Source: G963662905 sp963676725
Lineage (GTDB): Bacteria > Bacteroidota > Bacteroidia > Bacteroidales > WRLA01
Assembly: GCA_963676725.1 (NCBI GenBank)
Contig: OY781463.1
Location: 4,774,001 to 4,838,000 of the forward strand
Length of the DNA: 64,000 nt
Reading direction: 5' to 3'
This document shows positions 38,060 through 46,694 of the stretch, piece after piece. The stretch's first letter is position 1; every line of letters starts with the position of its first letter. A program made the position numbers and the translations under genes. Under the pieces are notes generated by a model, which had not been told where the DNA came from, did no database searches, and saw nothing but the letters and a program-made list of their open reading frames with translations.

Positions 38060-40021
38060 ATGAGAGTGCTCACTAAATCACGATTTAAACTAGGACTTGA
38101 ATGCCCCAATAAACTCTATTATACCCGTAAAGAACGATATGCCAACAAAAAGGGCGATGATCCTTTTCTGAAAGCATTGGCACAGGGAGGTTTTCAGGTG
38201 GAAGAGATGGCACGGATGCAATTCCCCGGTGGCGTACTCATTGAAATGGATAACGATAAATACGAAGCGCTCTGGGAACGAACAAAAGAGCTTTTGCAAC
38301 AGGAAAATGTGACTATTTATGAAGCGGCATTTCTTTATGATGGGCTTTTTATCAGGACGGATGTGCTCGTAAAAAAAGGCAATAAAGTTGAGCTTATTGA
38401 AGTGAAATCCAAATCCTTTGATCCCAATGATGATTATACATTTATAGGAAAAAAGGGTGGGATAGTGAAAGGCTGGGTTCCCTATCTGTTTGATGTCGCT
38501 TTCCAGAAATATGTGATGCAGCTTTGTTTTCCGGAATGGAAAATTACTTCCTATATCATGATGGCCGACAAAACCAAAACAGCCAGCATTGACGGTTTGA
38601 ATCAGCTTTTCCGAATTACTGAGAAGGCAGGTAAGCGAACAGGAATAAAAACGCTTGTGTCCACAAAGGAGGAGTTGGGCGATTCGGTCTTAAGCCGTGC
38701 AAATATTACAACGATTGTCCGCGATATCATCAATAATAAATACCCTCATTTTCCAAAGAGCAGCTTTAAGGAAACGCTGTTCTGGATGAAGGAGCTGTAC
38801 GAAAAAGACATCTATGCCAATGCGCCTACTTCTTATGCTGCCTGTCGGGATTGCGAATTTAGGGCAACACCTGAAGAAGAGGAAAAAGGTATTCGCTCAG
38901 GTTATAAAGAATGCTTTGAGAAGCAGCATAAATGGACAAATATAGAATTTGAGAAGCCGAAAACTTTTGAAATATGGAATTTTAATAAAGGGGGTAAACT
39001 ATTTGAACAGGGCTATTATTTTATGGATGAGCTGAGCATGGATTTAATCGGCTACGAGGAATCAGCCTCTACATTATCAAGAACAGAAAGGCAGTGGCTA
39101 CAGATAGAAAAAGAGGTTCAGGGCGATGGTGAAATCTATGTGGATATAGAAGGTTTGCGAAAAGAAATCAATTCCTTTAAATATCCGCTTCATTTTATTG
39201 ATTTTGAAACAAGCTGCGTCGCCTTGCCTTTCAACAAAGGAAGAAAGCCTTATGAGCAGGTGGGCTTCCAGTTCTCACATCATAAATACCACAAAGACGG
39301 AACGATAGAACATGCTTCGGAATACATCAATAATAAGGCGGGTTATTTTCCGAATTTTGAGTTTAGCCGGGAGTTAAAAAAAGCACTAGAAAATGATAAT
39401 GGCAGCATTTTTCGGTTTTCCCATCATGAAAATACCATACTGAATGCCATTTTCTTGCAACTACTGGAATCGGATGAGCCGGACAAAGATGAGCTGATGG
39501 ATTTTATCCAAACCATAACGCATTCCAAAAAAGACAGTGCCATAAAATGGAAAGGCGAACGGGACATGATTGATCTTTGCGCACTGGTTAAAGACTATTA
39601 CTACAATCCTTTAACCAAAGGATCCAATTCCATTAAAGCAGTGTTGCCGGCAGTCCTGGGCAAGAGTGAATTTTTGCAAAACAAATACGCCCAGAAGCTG
39701 AAAGACATAAACATTAGCAGCAAAAATTTCTCCGGTGATCATGTTTGGCTGCGTATTGAAAATAATGAGGTCATCAATCCCTATAAAATGCTGCCCCGAC
39801 TCTTTGAAGAGTGGACAGCCGAAGAAATTGAAAACACACTTTCCGAAATAAAAGACATCGACAATGGAGGAGCTGCTCTAACAGCTTACGGAAAGCTACA
39901 ATATACCGATATGACCGACAGTGAGCGCAAAGAACTCAGCGGCGCCCTGCTAAAATACTGCGAACTAGACACCCTTGCCATGGTGATGATTTATGAGCAT
40001 TTTGTAGAAGATTTGGTGTGA
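38060..40021 (+). CDS. DUF2779 protein with Cas4-like nuclease and DnaQ-like exonuclease regions
   Basis: 653 residues. The N-terminal part resembles a Cas4/RecB-type nuclease: LECPNKLYY (Cys15), a core VELIEVKSKSF (E-x-K) near 115-120, and a later cluster CRDCEFRA plus YKECFEK that could hold an iron-sulfur cluster with the first cysteine. The C-terminal part is DUF2779, beginning with FIDFETSC near 379, like motif I of DEDD exonucleases, with further acidic motifs (RDMIDLCALVKDYY, KYCELDTLAMVMI). It lies downstream of the WYL regulator gene, on the same strand. Role unknown; nucleic-acid processing in defence or repair is likely. Confidence 0.85.
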   Translation: MRVLTKSRFKLGLECPNKLYYTRKERYANKKGDDPFLKALAQGGFQVEEMARMQFPGGVLIEMDNDKYEALWERTKELLQQENVTIYEAAFLYDGLFIRTDVLVKKGNKVELIEVKSKSFDPNDDYTFIGKKGGIVKGWVPYLFDVAFQKYVMQLCFPEWKITSYIMMADKTKTASIDGLNQLFRITEKAGKRTGIKTLVSTKEELGDSVLSRANITTIVRDIINNKYPHFPKSSFKETLFWMKELYEKDIYANAPTSYAACRDCEFRATPEEEEKGIRSGYKECFEKQHKWTNIEFEKPKTFEIWNFNKGGKLFEQGYYFMDELSMDLIGYEESASTLSRTERQWLQIEKEVQGDGEIYVDIEGLRKEINSFKYPLHFIDFETSCVALPFNKGRKPYEQVGFQFSHHKYHKDGTIEHASEYINNKAGYFPNFEFSRELKKALENDNGSIFRFSHHENTILNAIFLQLLESDEPDKDELMDFIQTITHSKKDSAIKWKGERDMIDLCALVKDYYYNPLTKGSNSIKAVLPAVLGKSEFLQNKYAQKLKDINISSKNFSGDHVWLRIENNEVINPYKMLPRLFEEWTAEEIENTLSEIKDIDNGGAALTAYGKLQYTDMTDSERKELSGALLKYCELDTLAMVMIYEHFVEDLV

Positions 40022-40037
40022 TGAGGATGAGGGCGCT

Positions 40038-40107
40038 CAAAGCCCTAAACTAGGCATAACAATCACTTTTTAAAGGCTAAGGAAAAGGGGGCTATGTGCC
40101 TTCGCTT
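40038..40107 (+). pseudogene. Group II intron remnant 2 (short, decayed)
   Basis: About 70 bp resembling 29941-30010 inside remnant 1 (CAAAGCCCTA, AACAATCAC, AAAGGCTA and GGCTATGTG are shared). An in-frame stop and base changes show decay. Only the maturase end is left. It lies between the stops of the DUF2779 gene and the convergent mcrC gene. Confidence 0.6.
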
Positions 40108-40109
40108 TG

Positions 40110-41354
40110 TCATTTTGAAGGTAACTTAATTCCACATTTGTGAAACTTTGTAAACTGTTTAATACTTGTTTCTTTTAGTTCTCTGTTTATTAAATTGTCA
40201 TTCGCTGTTTTGTCAGGATAGATAATTATGCAGTCAATTACTTCATTGTTGCTTTTAATGTCAAGTTTTTTCAAAACACCCCAATCTCTTGCGTAACCAC
40301 TTAACTGTCGAATGTTGTCAATGTCGTATTTTGCATGTTGTGTATAAATCTCTTTGTATTTTGTGTCAATTAAAATTTTCTCGTCTAACTTCATAAAGTC
40401 AATATCTCCATAGTGTCCGTGTGTCTGCCTTTTTCCGTCTTCCGATAATTGATATATAATTTTTGAACCATATGCATCTTTCAGCAAGCTATAAACATAC
40501 AATTCAAACAACTTACTCATATCAATCCAAAATGGTGGTAGTTTTTTCTCGTCTGTGTTGTTTGTGTTCATATAAGAATAGCCAAATCTTCGTAAGATTT
40601 GTTTTGCTAAGTCAATTGCTTCAACATATTCTTTATATAAAGCATTAATCTTTATTCGTTTGATTTCTGAGTATGAAATATTTTCCGAAATGTTCTCAAA
40701 TGCTGATAATAAACGGTTTTGTTTTTGAAATAGCAGTTTATATTTTTCTTTGTCTAAATGTTTTGTCGTGTATCGCTGAACAAATAACAAAGCTTTTTTT
40801 AATAAACGATTTTCGAGGCAATCAATACTGTATTCTTGGAAACGACAATAAATTCTATCTTCTCGTTTTGATACAATATTTTTTTTGAGTTGTTGTGAGA
40901 ATAGAATTTTTCCTTTGATTTTGCTACTAAGATTTTCTTCTCTTATGATATAATTACTTTTTAAACCTTGTTTTGTGATAGTTTCAACAAGCGACAAAAA
41001 GTGAACTACCAAAAATGGTGTTAAATCCCAATTGGCATTTTGTGTTTCTATTTGTGCTTTTTTAAAATCTATATGATAAACCTCTTTTATGAATTTTGAA
41101 ATTTCGGGATGATTTAAGCAATGAACAAACATTTTAACATAATCCAAGTTTTCAATTTTAGGTACAACAGCTATGTAGCTTTCATTTTCTTTAATCCAAT
41201 CGATTCCTATGTAATAGCTTGACCATAAATTGCCATAATTATCAAAACCTAAACCTAATTTGAAATTATTTTTCAAATCAAGATGCTGGCTTATTTCTGA
41301 TTGTTGTTGTTCAGAAAATTGACCTTGTTCTTTTATTACAAAATGGCTTTCCAT
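40110..41354 (-). CDS. mcrC: McrC-like nuclease subunit
   Basis: 414 residues of the McrC family, the PD-(D/E)XK endonuclease partner of the McrB motor. The N-terminal part has the family's predicted beta-rich region. The catalytic part has KLFELYVYSLLK, then GDIDFM and ILIDTKYKEIY, giving Asp and D-x-K. The gene overlaps the upstream mcrB by 19 nt, so the two are co-translated. The system cuts DNA carrying modified cytosines. Confidence 0.9.
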   Translation of the reverse strand: MESHFVIKEQGQFSEQQQSEISQHLDLKNNFKLGLGFDNYGNLWSSYYIGIDWIKENESYIAVVPKIENLDYVKMFVHCLNHPEISKFIKEVYHIDFKKAQIETQNANWDLTPFLVVHFLSLVETITKQGLKSNYIIREENLSSKIKGKILFSQQLKKNIVSKREDRIYCRFQEYSIDCLENRLLKKALLFVQRYTTKHLDKEKYKLLFQKQNRLLSAFENISENISYSEIKRIKINALYKEYVEAIDLAKQILRRFGYSYMNTNNTDEKKLPPFWIDMSKLFELYVYSLLKDAYGSKIIYQLSEDGKRQTHGHYGDIDFMKLDEKILIDTKYKEIYTQHAKYDIDNIRQLSGYARDWGVLKKLDIKSNNEVIDCIIIYPDKTANDNLINRELKETSIKQFTKFHKCGIKLPSK

Positions 41355-42874
41355 ACTTCAAACTTCGATTTCATTGCACTTTTTTCAAGCATTATTATTC
41401 CGTCTTTTTCATATTCTTCGATGAGTGGAATTATTTCAAATTCTAATCGCATTTTTAAATCGTCTGATGTTTTGCATAGGAAATAACTATGACCAATCAT
41501 TAAATCGTCTGCGTCTAAGTCAGCATTTATGTTGCTTGAAATGAAATCCTTTATATCATCAAACAAGTTTTCCGCTTTTTCTTTTGTACCATTTTCATAT
41601 TTGTCATAAGAAGAAATCACATTTCTGTCCGATTTAAGCGACAAAAACGAAAAGCGTCTGCGAATTGCATAATCGATATGTCCGATACTTCGGTCTGCTG
41701 TGTTCATTGTGCCGATAATGAAAAGATTTGACGGAACTCCAAATGTTTCTTGTGAATATGGCAATGTTACCGTAATTTCATTTTCTTCACCAATACGTTT
41801 ATCCTTTTCTAAAAGTGTTATCAGCTCGCCAAATATTTTAGAAATATTTCCACGATTTATTTCGTCTATAATAAGAATGTGAGGTTGACTATTTGTGTTT
41901 TCCTTTTTTTTAAAAAGTATATCGTTTTTTATAAACTCAACCACCTTATCAATAGGGTAGTTTTTATTTCCATCTGTTAGCTTTTCACCAGACCACGCTT
42001 TTCTAATAAAATCGTAATATTTGGGTTCATCGGAATTATTTTTCTGAATAGTAGTATTGTGTTGTCCTACCAAGTCATATAAAATAGCATTAATTGCAAT
42101 TAAATAATTATCTGGCGTTGTTCTAGATTTTCTTTTAAGAACGGTTGCTACTTCTTTTTTTGATAATACTTTTTTAGGTTGCTGTAATAGTTGTAATAAA
42201 TCAGAGTAATTGATTTTTACTATTGGATTTTTGGGAGTGCTCCAATTTGGATTATTGAATGTTCCGTGTTCAATTTTAATTATATCATTCGAAAAATCAA
42301 TAATTTTAAATTTTATTTTATGGAATGTTGTTTCATATTCTGTTGCATTTTTTATTGCACTATCCAGAATGCTTTCCACTAATTTTTCTAATTGCAAGTT
42401 TTCTGGATTTGAAGTTACTTTATTACATATTTTTTTGAAAATACCGTTTTTTACTTGATAGGTCATTTCTCCGCTATCTTCGTCAATTTCAGGTTTTAAT
42501 CCTTCAATAAATTCTTCATAATCCAATGATTGATGAAATGTTGTAAAAGAAATTTGTTCTACGGTTATCAATTCTTTGTAACGTTCCATTAATTTTACTC
42601 TTGTAGGTGGCAGTGAACCGTCAATTAAAGCAACTGCAATTTCAGTTGTTTTATAAGTTTTACCTGTGCCAGGTGCTCCAGTTAGAATTAGGTTTTTGTT
42701 AAACTTGAGCATTTTTAATGTCTCATTTAGTTCTATATTTTTTCTCTCATTTTCAATCATTGTATTTATACTTTTTATTGTTTCTTCATCTGTTAATTGC
42801 CATATCGCAGGTGGGATTTGTCCAGAATAACCATTAAAGTTTTCAAACTTTGGTTTAGAAACCCAAAATGACAA
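41336..42874 (-). CDS. mcrB: McrB-like AAA+ NTPase (motor part, separated from its EVE-like domain by a TGA)
   Basis: 512 codons in an open frame whose first codon is TTG; the first ATG is at 42760. The AAA+ core has Walker A GAPGTGKT (66-73), Walker B ILIIDEINRGNISKIFGEL and the McrB signature GTMNTADRSIGHIDYAIRRRF. The 97-residue frame at 42884-43177 is in the same reading frame upstream, separated only by TGA and three sense codons. Together they would make one 613-residue EVE-AAA protein. The motor may still be made by internal initiation, since the whole AAA core lies after both candidate starts. Confidence 0.9.
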   Translation of the reverse strand: MSFWVSKPKFENFNGYSGQIPPAIWQLTDEETIKSINTMIENERKNIELNETLKMLKFNKNLILTGAPGTGKTYKTTEIAVALIDGSLPPTRVKLMERYKELITVEQISFTTFHQSLDYEEFIEGLKPEIDEDSGEMTYQVKNGIFKKICNKVTSNPENLQLEKLVESILDSAIKNATEYETTFHKIKFKIIDFSNDIIKIEHGTFNNPNWSTPKNPIVKINYSDLLQLLQQPKKVLSKKEVATVLKRKSRTTPDNYLIAINAILYDLVGQHNTTIQKNNSDEPKYYDFIRKAWSGEKLTDGNKNYPIDKVVEFIKNDILFKKKENTNSQPHILIIDEINRGNISKIFGELITLLEKDKRIGEENEITVTLPYSQETFGVPSNLFIIGTMNTADRSIGHIDYAIRRRFSFLSLKSDRNVISSYDKYENGTKEKAENLFDDIKDFISSNINADLDADDLMIGHSYFLCKTSDDLKMRLEFEIIPLIEEYEKDGIIMLEKSAMKSKFEVWKAIL

Positions 42875-42883
42875 TTTTTTATA

Positions 42884-43177
42884 TCAACTTTCTGATGGCA
42901 TTTCTTCCCAAACACCGGATTCAATTCCGTTACCATCAGAAAATACATCGGAATTAACAATGCCCAGTGAATATATATTCCAATTCCAACTTTGTCTTTG
43001 AGCAACAATTACGACATCATTTATTTTCATTTCATTGTAAAAATAATGTCCTCCATTATCTTGTGGACTCCAACCCATACAGACTAATGGATATTTTGAA
43101 AGAAACTTTCTCCAACTTTCAACTTCTCCATTATTTTTTACATTTGGTGATATTACCCAGTATTTTTTATTCTTCAT
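42884..43177 (-). CDS. EVE-like (PUA-fold) domain, N-terminal part of McrB cut off by an in-frame TGA
   Basis: 97 residues from ATG 43177: KKYWVISPN at the start, a Trp-rich middle and an INDVVIVAQR strand, then IYSLGIV, in the order seen in EVE-like PUA domains that read modified bases. Such domains often form the N-terminus of McrB proteins. The frame ends at TGA 42886-42884 and continues without shift into the AAA part. A Trp codon (TGG) at this place would give a smooth SES-W-YKKLSFW sequence. Confidence 0.75.
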   Translation of the reverse strand: MKNKKYWVISPNVKNNGEVESWRKFLSKYPLVCMGWSPQDNGGHYFYNEMKINDVVIVAQRQSWNWNIYSLGIVNSDVFSDGNGIESGVWEEMPSES

Positions 43178-43282
43178 ATTCTGTCGTTATTCTACGAAAC
43201 TTAAAACATCTAAATGTCAGTTTATATTTTATTATTGGTCTGTTCTTATTAGGGTCGTCCTACGGTTGCCACCAACGGTCTC

Positions 43283-43390
43283 GGCTATGAGTAGTTGCGT
43301 GGTTTAGCACTAAACTTTGCAAGTACACACCAAACTGAAAATCCGCGAGGATTTTCAGAAGTAGGCGAGAACCAGCAATTACTTATAGCC
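43283..43390. repeat. Structured repeat element: nested hairpins
   Basis: An outer 16-bp stem (43283-43298 with 43375-43390, two G-U pairs) encloses an inner perfect 10-bp stem CTGAAAATCC/GGATTTTCAG with a GCGA tetraloop (43335-43358). The flanking GTTGCCACCAACGG and TATGCAGTT are of a kind I have seen in many Bacteroidota intergenic regions. It could be a MITE, a recombination site or a structured RNA. It sits between mcrB and the DGQHR gene. Confidence 0.65.
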
Positions 43391-43407
43391 ATTATTGTAT
43401 GCAGTTT

Positions 43408-44523
43408 TTATAGTTTTTCAATCAATTCAGAGTATATTCTATTTTGAAGTGCTTTACCTGTTCCTTCTAAATTTGTCCATTGCATTTTGGGACTTAATGG
43501 ATTAATTATATCCATAAATCTATTTGGATCATTTTCACACCTAGCGAGTATTTTCGGAAAAGCTCTAATAATAGCTCCAAAACCATTGGTCTTTACTAAT
43601 TGACTTTTTCTTTCTTTTAAAACAAAATTTGCGTGTTTCTCGAGTTCTGAAATAGAATTATAATTTATTAATACTGGCCAATCATTAGGAAATGCTTTTT
43701 GGAATGCTCTAAAATAATAGAACAAAACTTTGAAAATTTCTTCACCACTTTCATCTCTTAATGGCGTTTTATTTACCGAATCTTTAACATAGTCGATAAA
43801 AAATGCTTGTGAAATCGCACCACTACCAATGCCCAGCATTTTAATTTGCCTAAATAATGGACTTTTTGGATTTGTATAAAAGTTTTCACAAATAGAATGG
43901 AATTTCTTAATTTGTTTAAACTCACTCGATTCTACATCCGAATATAGATCATAAATCAATGATTTATTAACAGATTTTTGTTTACCATTTATATCTGCGA
44001 ATAATTTTGCTGCGGTTGATTTAGAAACATTAAAAAGTAAAATTGCTGAAATCTCAAAATCATTTAGAATTTCTTTGTTTACCATAGATAGGCCTGCTAA
44101 CCTATGTTGTCCATCAATAATTGAGAACATAAAATCATTTGGAAACTCAAAATGTCCAATTTCCTGTGATTCATAATTTAAATATTCATCTTCAAAATTT
44201 GCTAATTCACTTACATCCGCTGAAAGTGTTATAGAAGAAGGTAAAAAATTATCATTACTACTTTCTATAAAATCTTTTATACTATTTATTCTATTTATCT
44301 GAAGACGTCTTTGTATACCTTCTTCAGATGAGTTTAGCTCAATTCCTTTGTTTTTAATTGAGTCAATGTATTTTTCATTTTTCACTATTACATCTTTTTT
44401 CTCAAATTCAGAATATGGTTCTCTGAAATGAAAGTTTAAATGTTCTAATAAAAAAGAGGCTTTAAATTTAACGGAAAAAAATGTTTCACCCCTTTGTTCT
44501 ATTTTTATGTATGGTATTTTCAT
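43408..44523 (-). CDS. DGQHR-domain protein (DndB-like)
   Basis: 371 residues with the motif IIDGQHRLAGL (DGQHR at 137-141) and the companion segment LFADINGKQKSVNKSL (about 175-190), both typical of the DGQHR family that includes DndB of DNA phosphorothioation systems. No dndCDE genes are near, so this is a stand-alone member. It starts 6 bp after the stop of the membrane protein gene, so the two form an operon. DGQHR proteins of this kind occur in defence islands; their biochemical role is mostly unknown. Confidence 0.85.
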   Translation of the reverse strand: MKIPYIKIEQRGETFFSVKFKASFLLEHLNFHFREPYSEFEKKDVIVKNEKYIDSIKNKGIELNSSEEGIQRRLQINRINSIKDFIESSNDNFLPSSITLSADVSELANFEDEYLNYESQEIGHFEFPNDFMFSIIDGQHRLAGLSMVNKEILNDFEISAILLFNVSKSTAAKLFADINGKQKSVNKSLIYDLYSDVESSEFKQIKKFHSICENFYTNPKSPLFRQIKMLGIGSGAISQAFFIDYVKDSVNKTPLRDESGEEIFKVLFYYFRAFQKAFPNDWPVLINYNSISELEKHANFVLKERKSQLVKTNGFGAIIRAFPKILARCENDPNRFMDIINPLSPKMQWTNLEGTGKALQNRIYSELIEKL

Positions 44524-44529
44524 AAGAGG

Positions 44530-45354
44530 TTAAATATTTGGTGTTTCAAAATTTTCACTTTCTAATCCTGTTTTCTTACTGTTAGTGCCATTTTCAATGA
44601 AACTTGTAAGATTCGTTATTCTTAAATACTTTTTGCTTTGTTGTGAAAAAAATGGGATGATATAATAAATTGTAAGTTCAACTAATAAATAGAAAATAAA
44701 TGATGCGAGAATTGAATCTAAAATCCCACTATTGGTAGTTCCAGATACTACTTCGTTTGTAGTATCACTAGTTTTACTGTTTTTTAGCACAAGTGCTAAT
44801 AAAAAACCAATTAGCATTATTATCCACCTACTGTATACTTTTCCGTCAATATTAAAACGTGAAATCAACTCAGCTTTTACTTTAAGTTCGTAAGAATAGA
44901 TGTCATTTTCTTGCGAATTGAATGGGTAAATTAAGGCTTGTGCTCCATCAATATAATTGCAGCAAAGATTTTTTTTAGATATAATTTCTTTTGTTTTGAT
45001 AAAGGAATGATTTAAAATTTTATTTGCATCAAGTTTACCAAAAGCAATTACTTCCAATGAAATATTGTTTTTGCTTCGAGTATTTGAATTTACTTTTTCA
45101 AATAAAAAGAACTTTAAATTTTCAGTAGTTCCATAACCACAGCAATTTTTACTATTATAGATAGCTTTTAATTCCGGGTGGATAATGTTGTTCCACTCAT
45201 TATCAATACTGCTTTTAACATTGTCTTTACTAAGGTCTAATTCATCATTAAATGATTCAGAAAGTAATCCGAATACTGTCTTATTTTTGTCAGAACGATC
45301 ATACCAAAAAATCTTAGATCTTTTGATTTCGATCTCATAGCTTATTACATTCAT
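44530..45354 (-). CDS. Hypothetical membrane protein, partner of the DGQHR protein
   Basis: 274 residues: a cytoplasmic N-terminal domain of about 170 residues, two membrane helices (about 176-192 and 210-236) separated by a Thr/Ser-rich stretch, and a short C-terminal tail. I do not recognise the family. It is the first gene of a two-gene operon with the DGQHR gene. A membrane partner raises the possibility of an abortive-infection effector. Confidence 0.7.
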   Translation of the reverse strand: MNVISYEIEIKRSKIFWYDRSDKNKTVFGLLSESFNDELDLSKDNVKSSIDNEWNNIIHPELKAIYNSKNCCGYGTTENLKFFLFEKVNSNTRSKNNISLEVIAFGKLDANKILNHSFIKTKEIISKKNLCCNYIDGAQALIYPFNSQENDIYSYELKVKAELISRFNIDGKVYSRWIIMLIGFLLALVLKNSKTSDTTNEVVSGTTNSGILDSILASFIFYLLVELTIYYIIPFFSQQSKKYLRITNLTSFIENGTNSKKTGLESENFETPNI

Positions 45355-45485
45355 TTAATTATTTTTTTTCATCTTAGTATTTTTCTGAAATTGCATACAA
45401 CTACTTATATGTTCACCTTTAGTAACTATATCCAGCGCAATACCGCTGATATATTCACCTTTTGTTGTTTATATTTCAAAAATTT

Positions 45486-46352
45486 TCATGCGAGACCTCC
45501 AAACTGATCCAAGGGGTTTCTTACGTTTTTTAAATTCTTCATGCTCACATGTGTATAAATCTCTGTAGTTCTGCTGCTTTTATGACCGAGTAATTCCTGT
45601 ATGATCCGCAAATCTACACCCATATCCAGTAAATGCGTTGCATAACTATGTCGCAGGCAATGTAGTGTGAAAGTGTTGTCTAAGGTAACCCTTGCCAAGT
45701 GTTTTTTAAAAATTTTTTCAAGGCTTGTAGAAGAATACATTGTTTCCGGCTTCTGTCCTTCAATAGGTCTTTCGAGTTTTGCAAGCGTATGGTTGGTGAC
45801 TTTCATCTTCAGGTAAAAGGTTTTTATGGCACTGATATACTGGTTTTGGGTTTTGGATGAATATCCGTTTTTTAAAATAAAATCATGGTTGAATTTTTCA
45901 ATATCATGATTGTTAACTTCATTAATGAGCTTTTCAGGGTAGAACCGAAAGAAATTAGCGATGCAATGCTGGTAAATTTTAATTGAGTTTGCGGCATAGC
46001 GCTGCTGCTGCATCCATACTCGAAACCCGTCAAGTTCATGCTGATGCATATCAGATAATTTATTAGTTAGATTAGGTTTCGGTCTTCTGGCTATTTTATT
46101 CGGTTCAGACTTTGCTTCTTTTGTTTTTAATGCAGAATAATCCAGATAGGCAACCGGATTTAGGGTTTCAAAAACTTTATGAAGATTGAATGTTTCCATT
46201 GGAAGGTACCAAAACTTTCTGCTCTGGCTCCAACGGGCATCAGTGAGGTTTTTTACCTTCCTGATAATGGTGGAGTCCCTTTCAAAACACAGGCTAACCA
46301 CCGCCTGCTTGCGGTGCTCATCAAATGGCAGTGTGATTTTGGGCTTTATCAT
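45486..46352 (-). CDS. Tyrosine recombinase with a large internal deletion
   Basis: 288 residues. The N-terminal part and the SAM-like core-binding domain (about 103-190) are normal. The C-terminal catalytic motifs are present: H231xxR234H, GH257 and Tyr266. The middle of the catalytic domain, which should carry the first catalytic Arg (GLRxSE) and the Lys-bearing hairpin, is missing: sequence passes straight from LAKLERP to EGQKPETMYSSTSLEKIFKK (near 195-215). About 90-100 residues seem lost in frame against the usual ~380. It is probably inactive as a recombinase but may still bind DNA. Confidence 0.85.
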   Translation of the reverse strand: MIKPKITLPFDEHRKQAVVSLCFERDSTIIRKVKNLTDARWSQSRKFWYLPMETFNLHKVFETLNPVAYLDYSALKTKEAKSEPNKIARRPKPNLTNKLSDMHQHELDGFRVWMQQQRYAANSIKIYQHCIANFFRFYPEKLINEVNNHDIEKFNHDFILKNGYSSKTQNQYISAIKTFYLKMKVTNHTLAKLERPIEGQKPETMYSSTSLEKIFKKHLARVTLDNTFTLHCLRHSYATHLLDMGVDLRIIQELLGHKSSRTTEIYTHVSMKNLKNVRNPLDQFGGLA

Positions 46353-46430
46353 TCCCCGTATATTTTTGTTTCAAGTATCAAATATAAGTAAAATATCTTA
46401 TGGTTTCGATGGTAAATGATGATTTTTAGC

Positions 46431-46674
46431 AATCACCTTGGAAAGGCTACGAAAAAGGGGCTATGTGTCCATGCTCGAAATGCACGAAAAAATTGCCTTA
46501 TCCCGAATTTTTCGGAAAACCGCTGTATACGTGACCCGCTTGGTTTATCCTGAGCTTGTCGTAGGAGACTTGGTGTTTCGACAAGCTCAGCAGAAAGTGA
46601 GAGGCGATGCACCGCATTTTTATCGAAGTGTTCTCCGCTCGGTAATATGACTAGCTGGAGCCTACTCGATTGTA
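46431..46674 (+). pseudogene. Group II intron remnant 3 (maturase end, domains V-VI, interrupted)
   Basis: Matches the end of remnant 1: AATCACCTTGGAAAGGCTA, RLRKRGYVSMLEMHEKIA in translation, then ACCGCTGTATACG. The domain V hairpin is broken after GACCCG by an inserted segment bearing the inverted repeat CTGAGCTTGTCG/CGACAAGCTCAG (about 46549-46592), a common Bacteroidota dispersed palindrome. It ends in CCTACTCGATTGTA, exactly as remnant 1 does, and is followed 21 bp later by the stop of the leftward nuclease operon. Confidence 0.75.
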
Positions 46675-46694
46675 GGTCGTTTTTCATCATTCAC

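Noticed and set aside
42884..42886. TGA as a selenocysteine codon or a reassigned codon
   Set aside because: No selenocysteine-type hairpin is apparent after it, the site looks like a Trp position in a non-redox domain, and other genes in the window use TGA as a normal stop.
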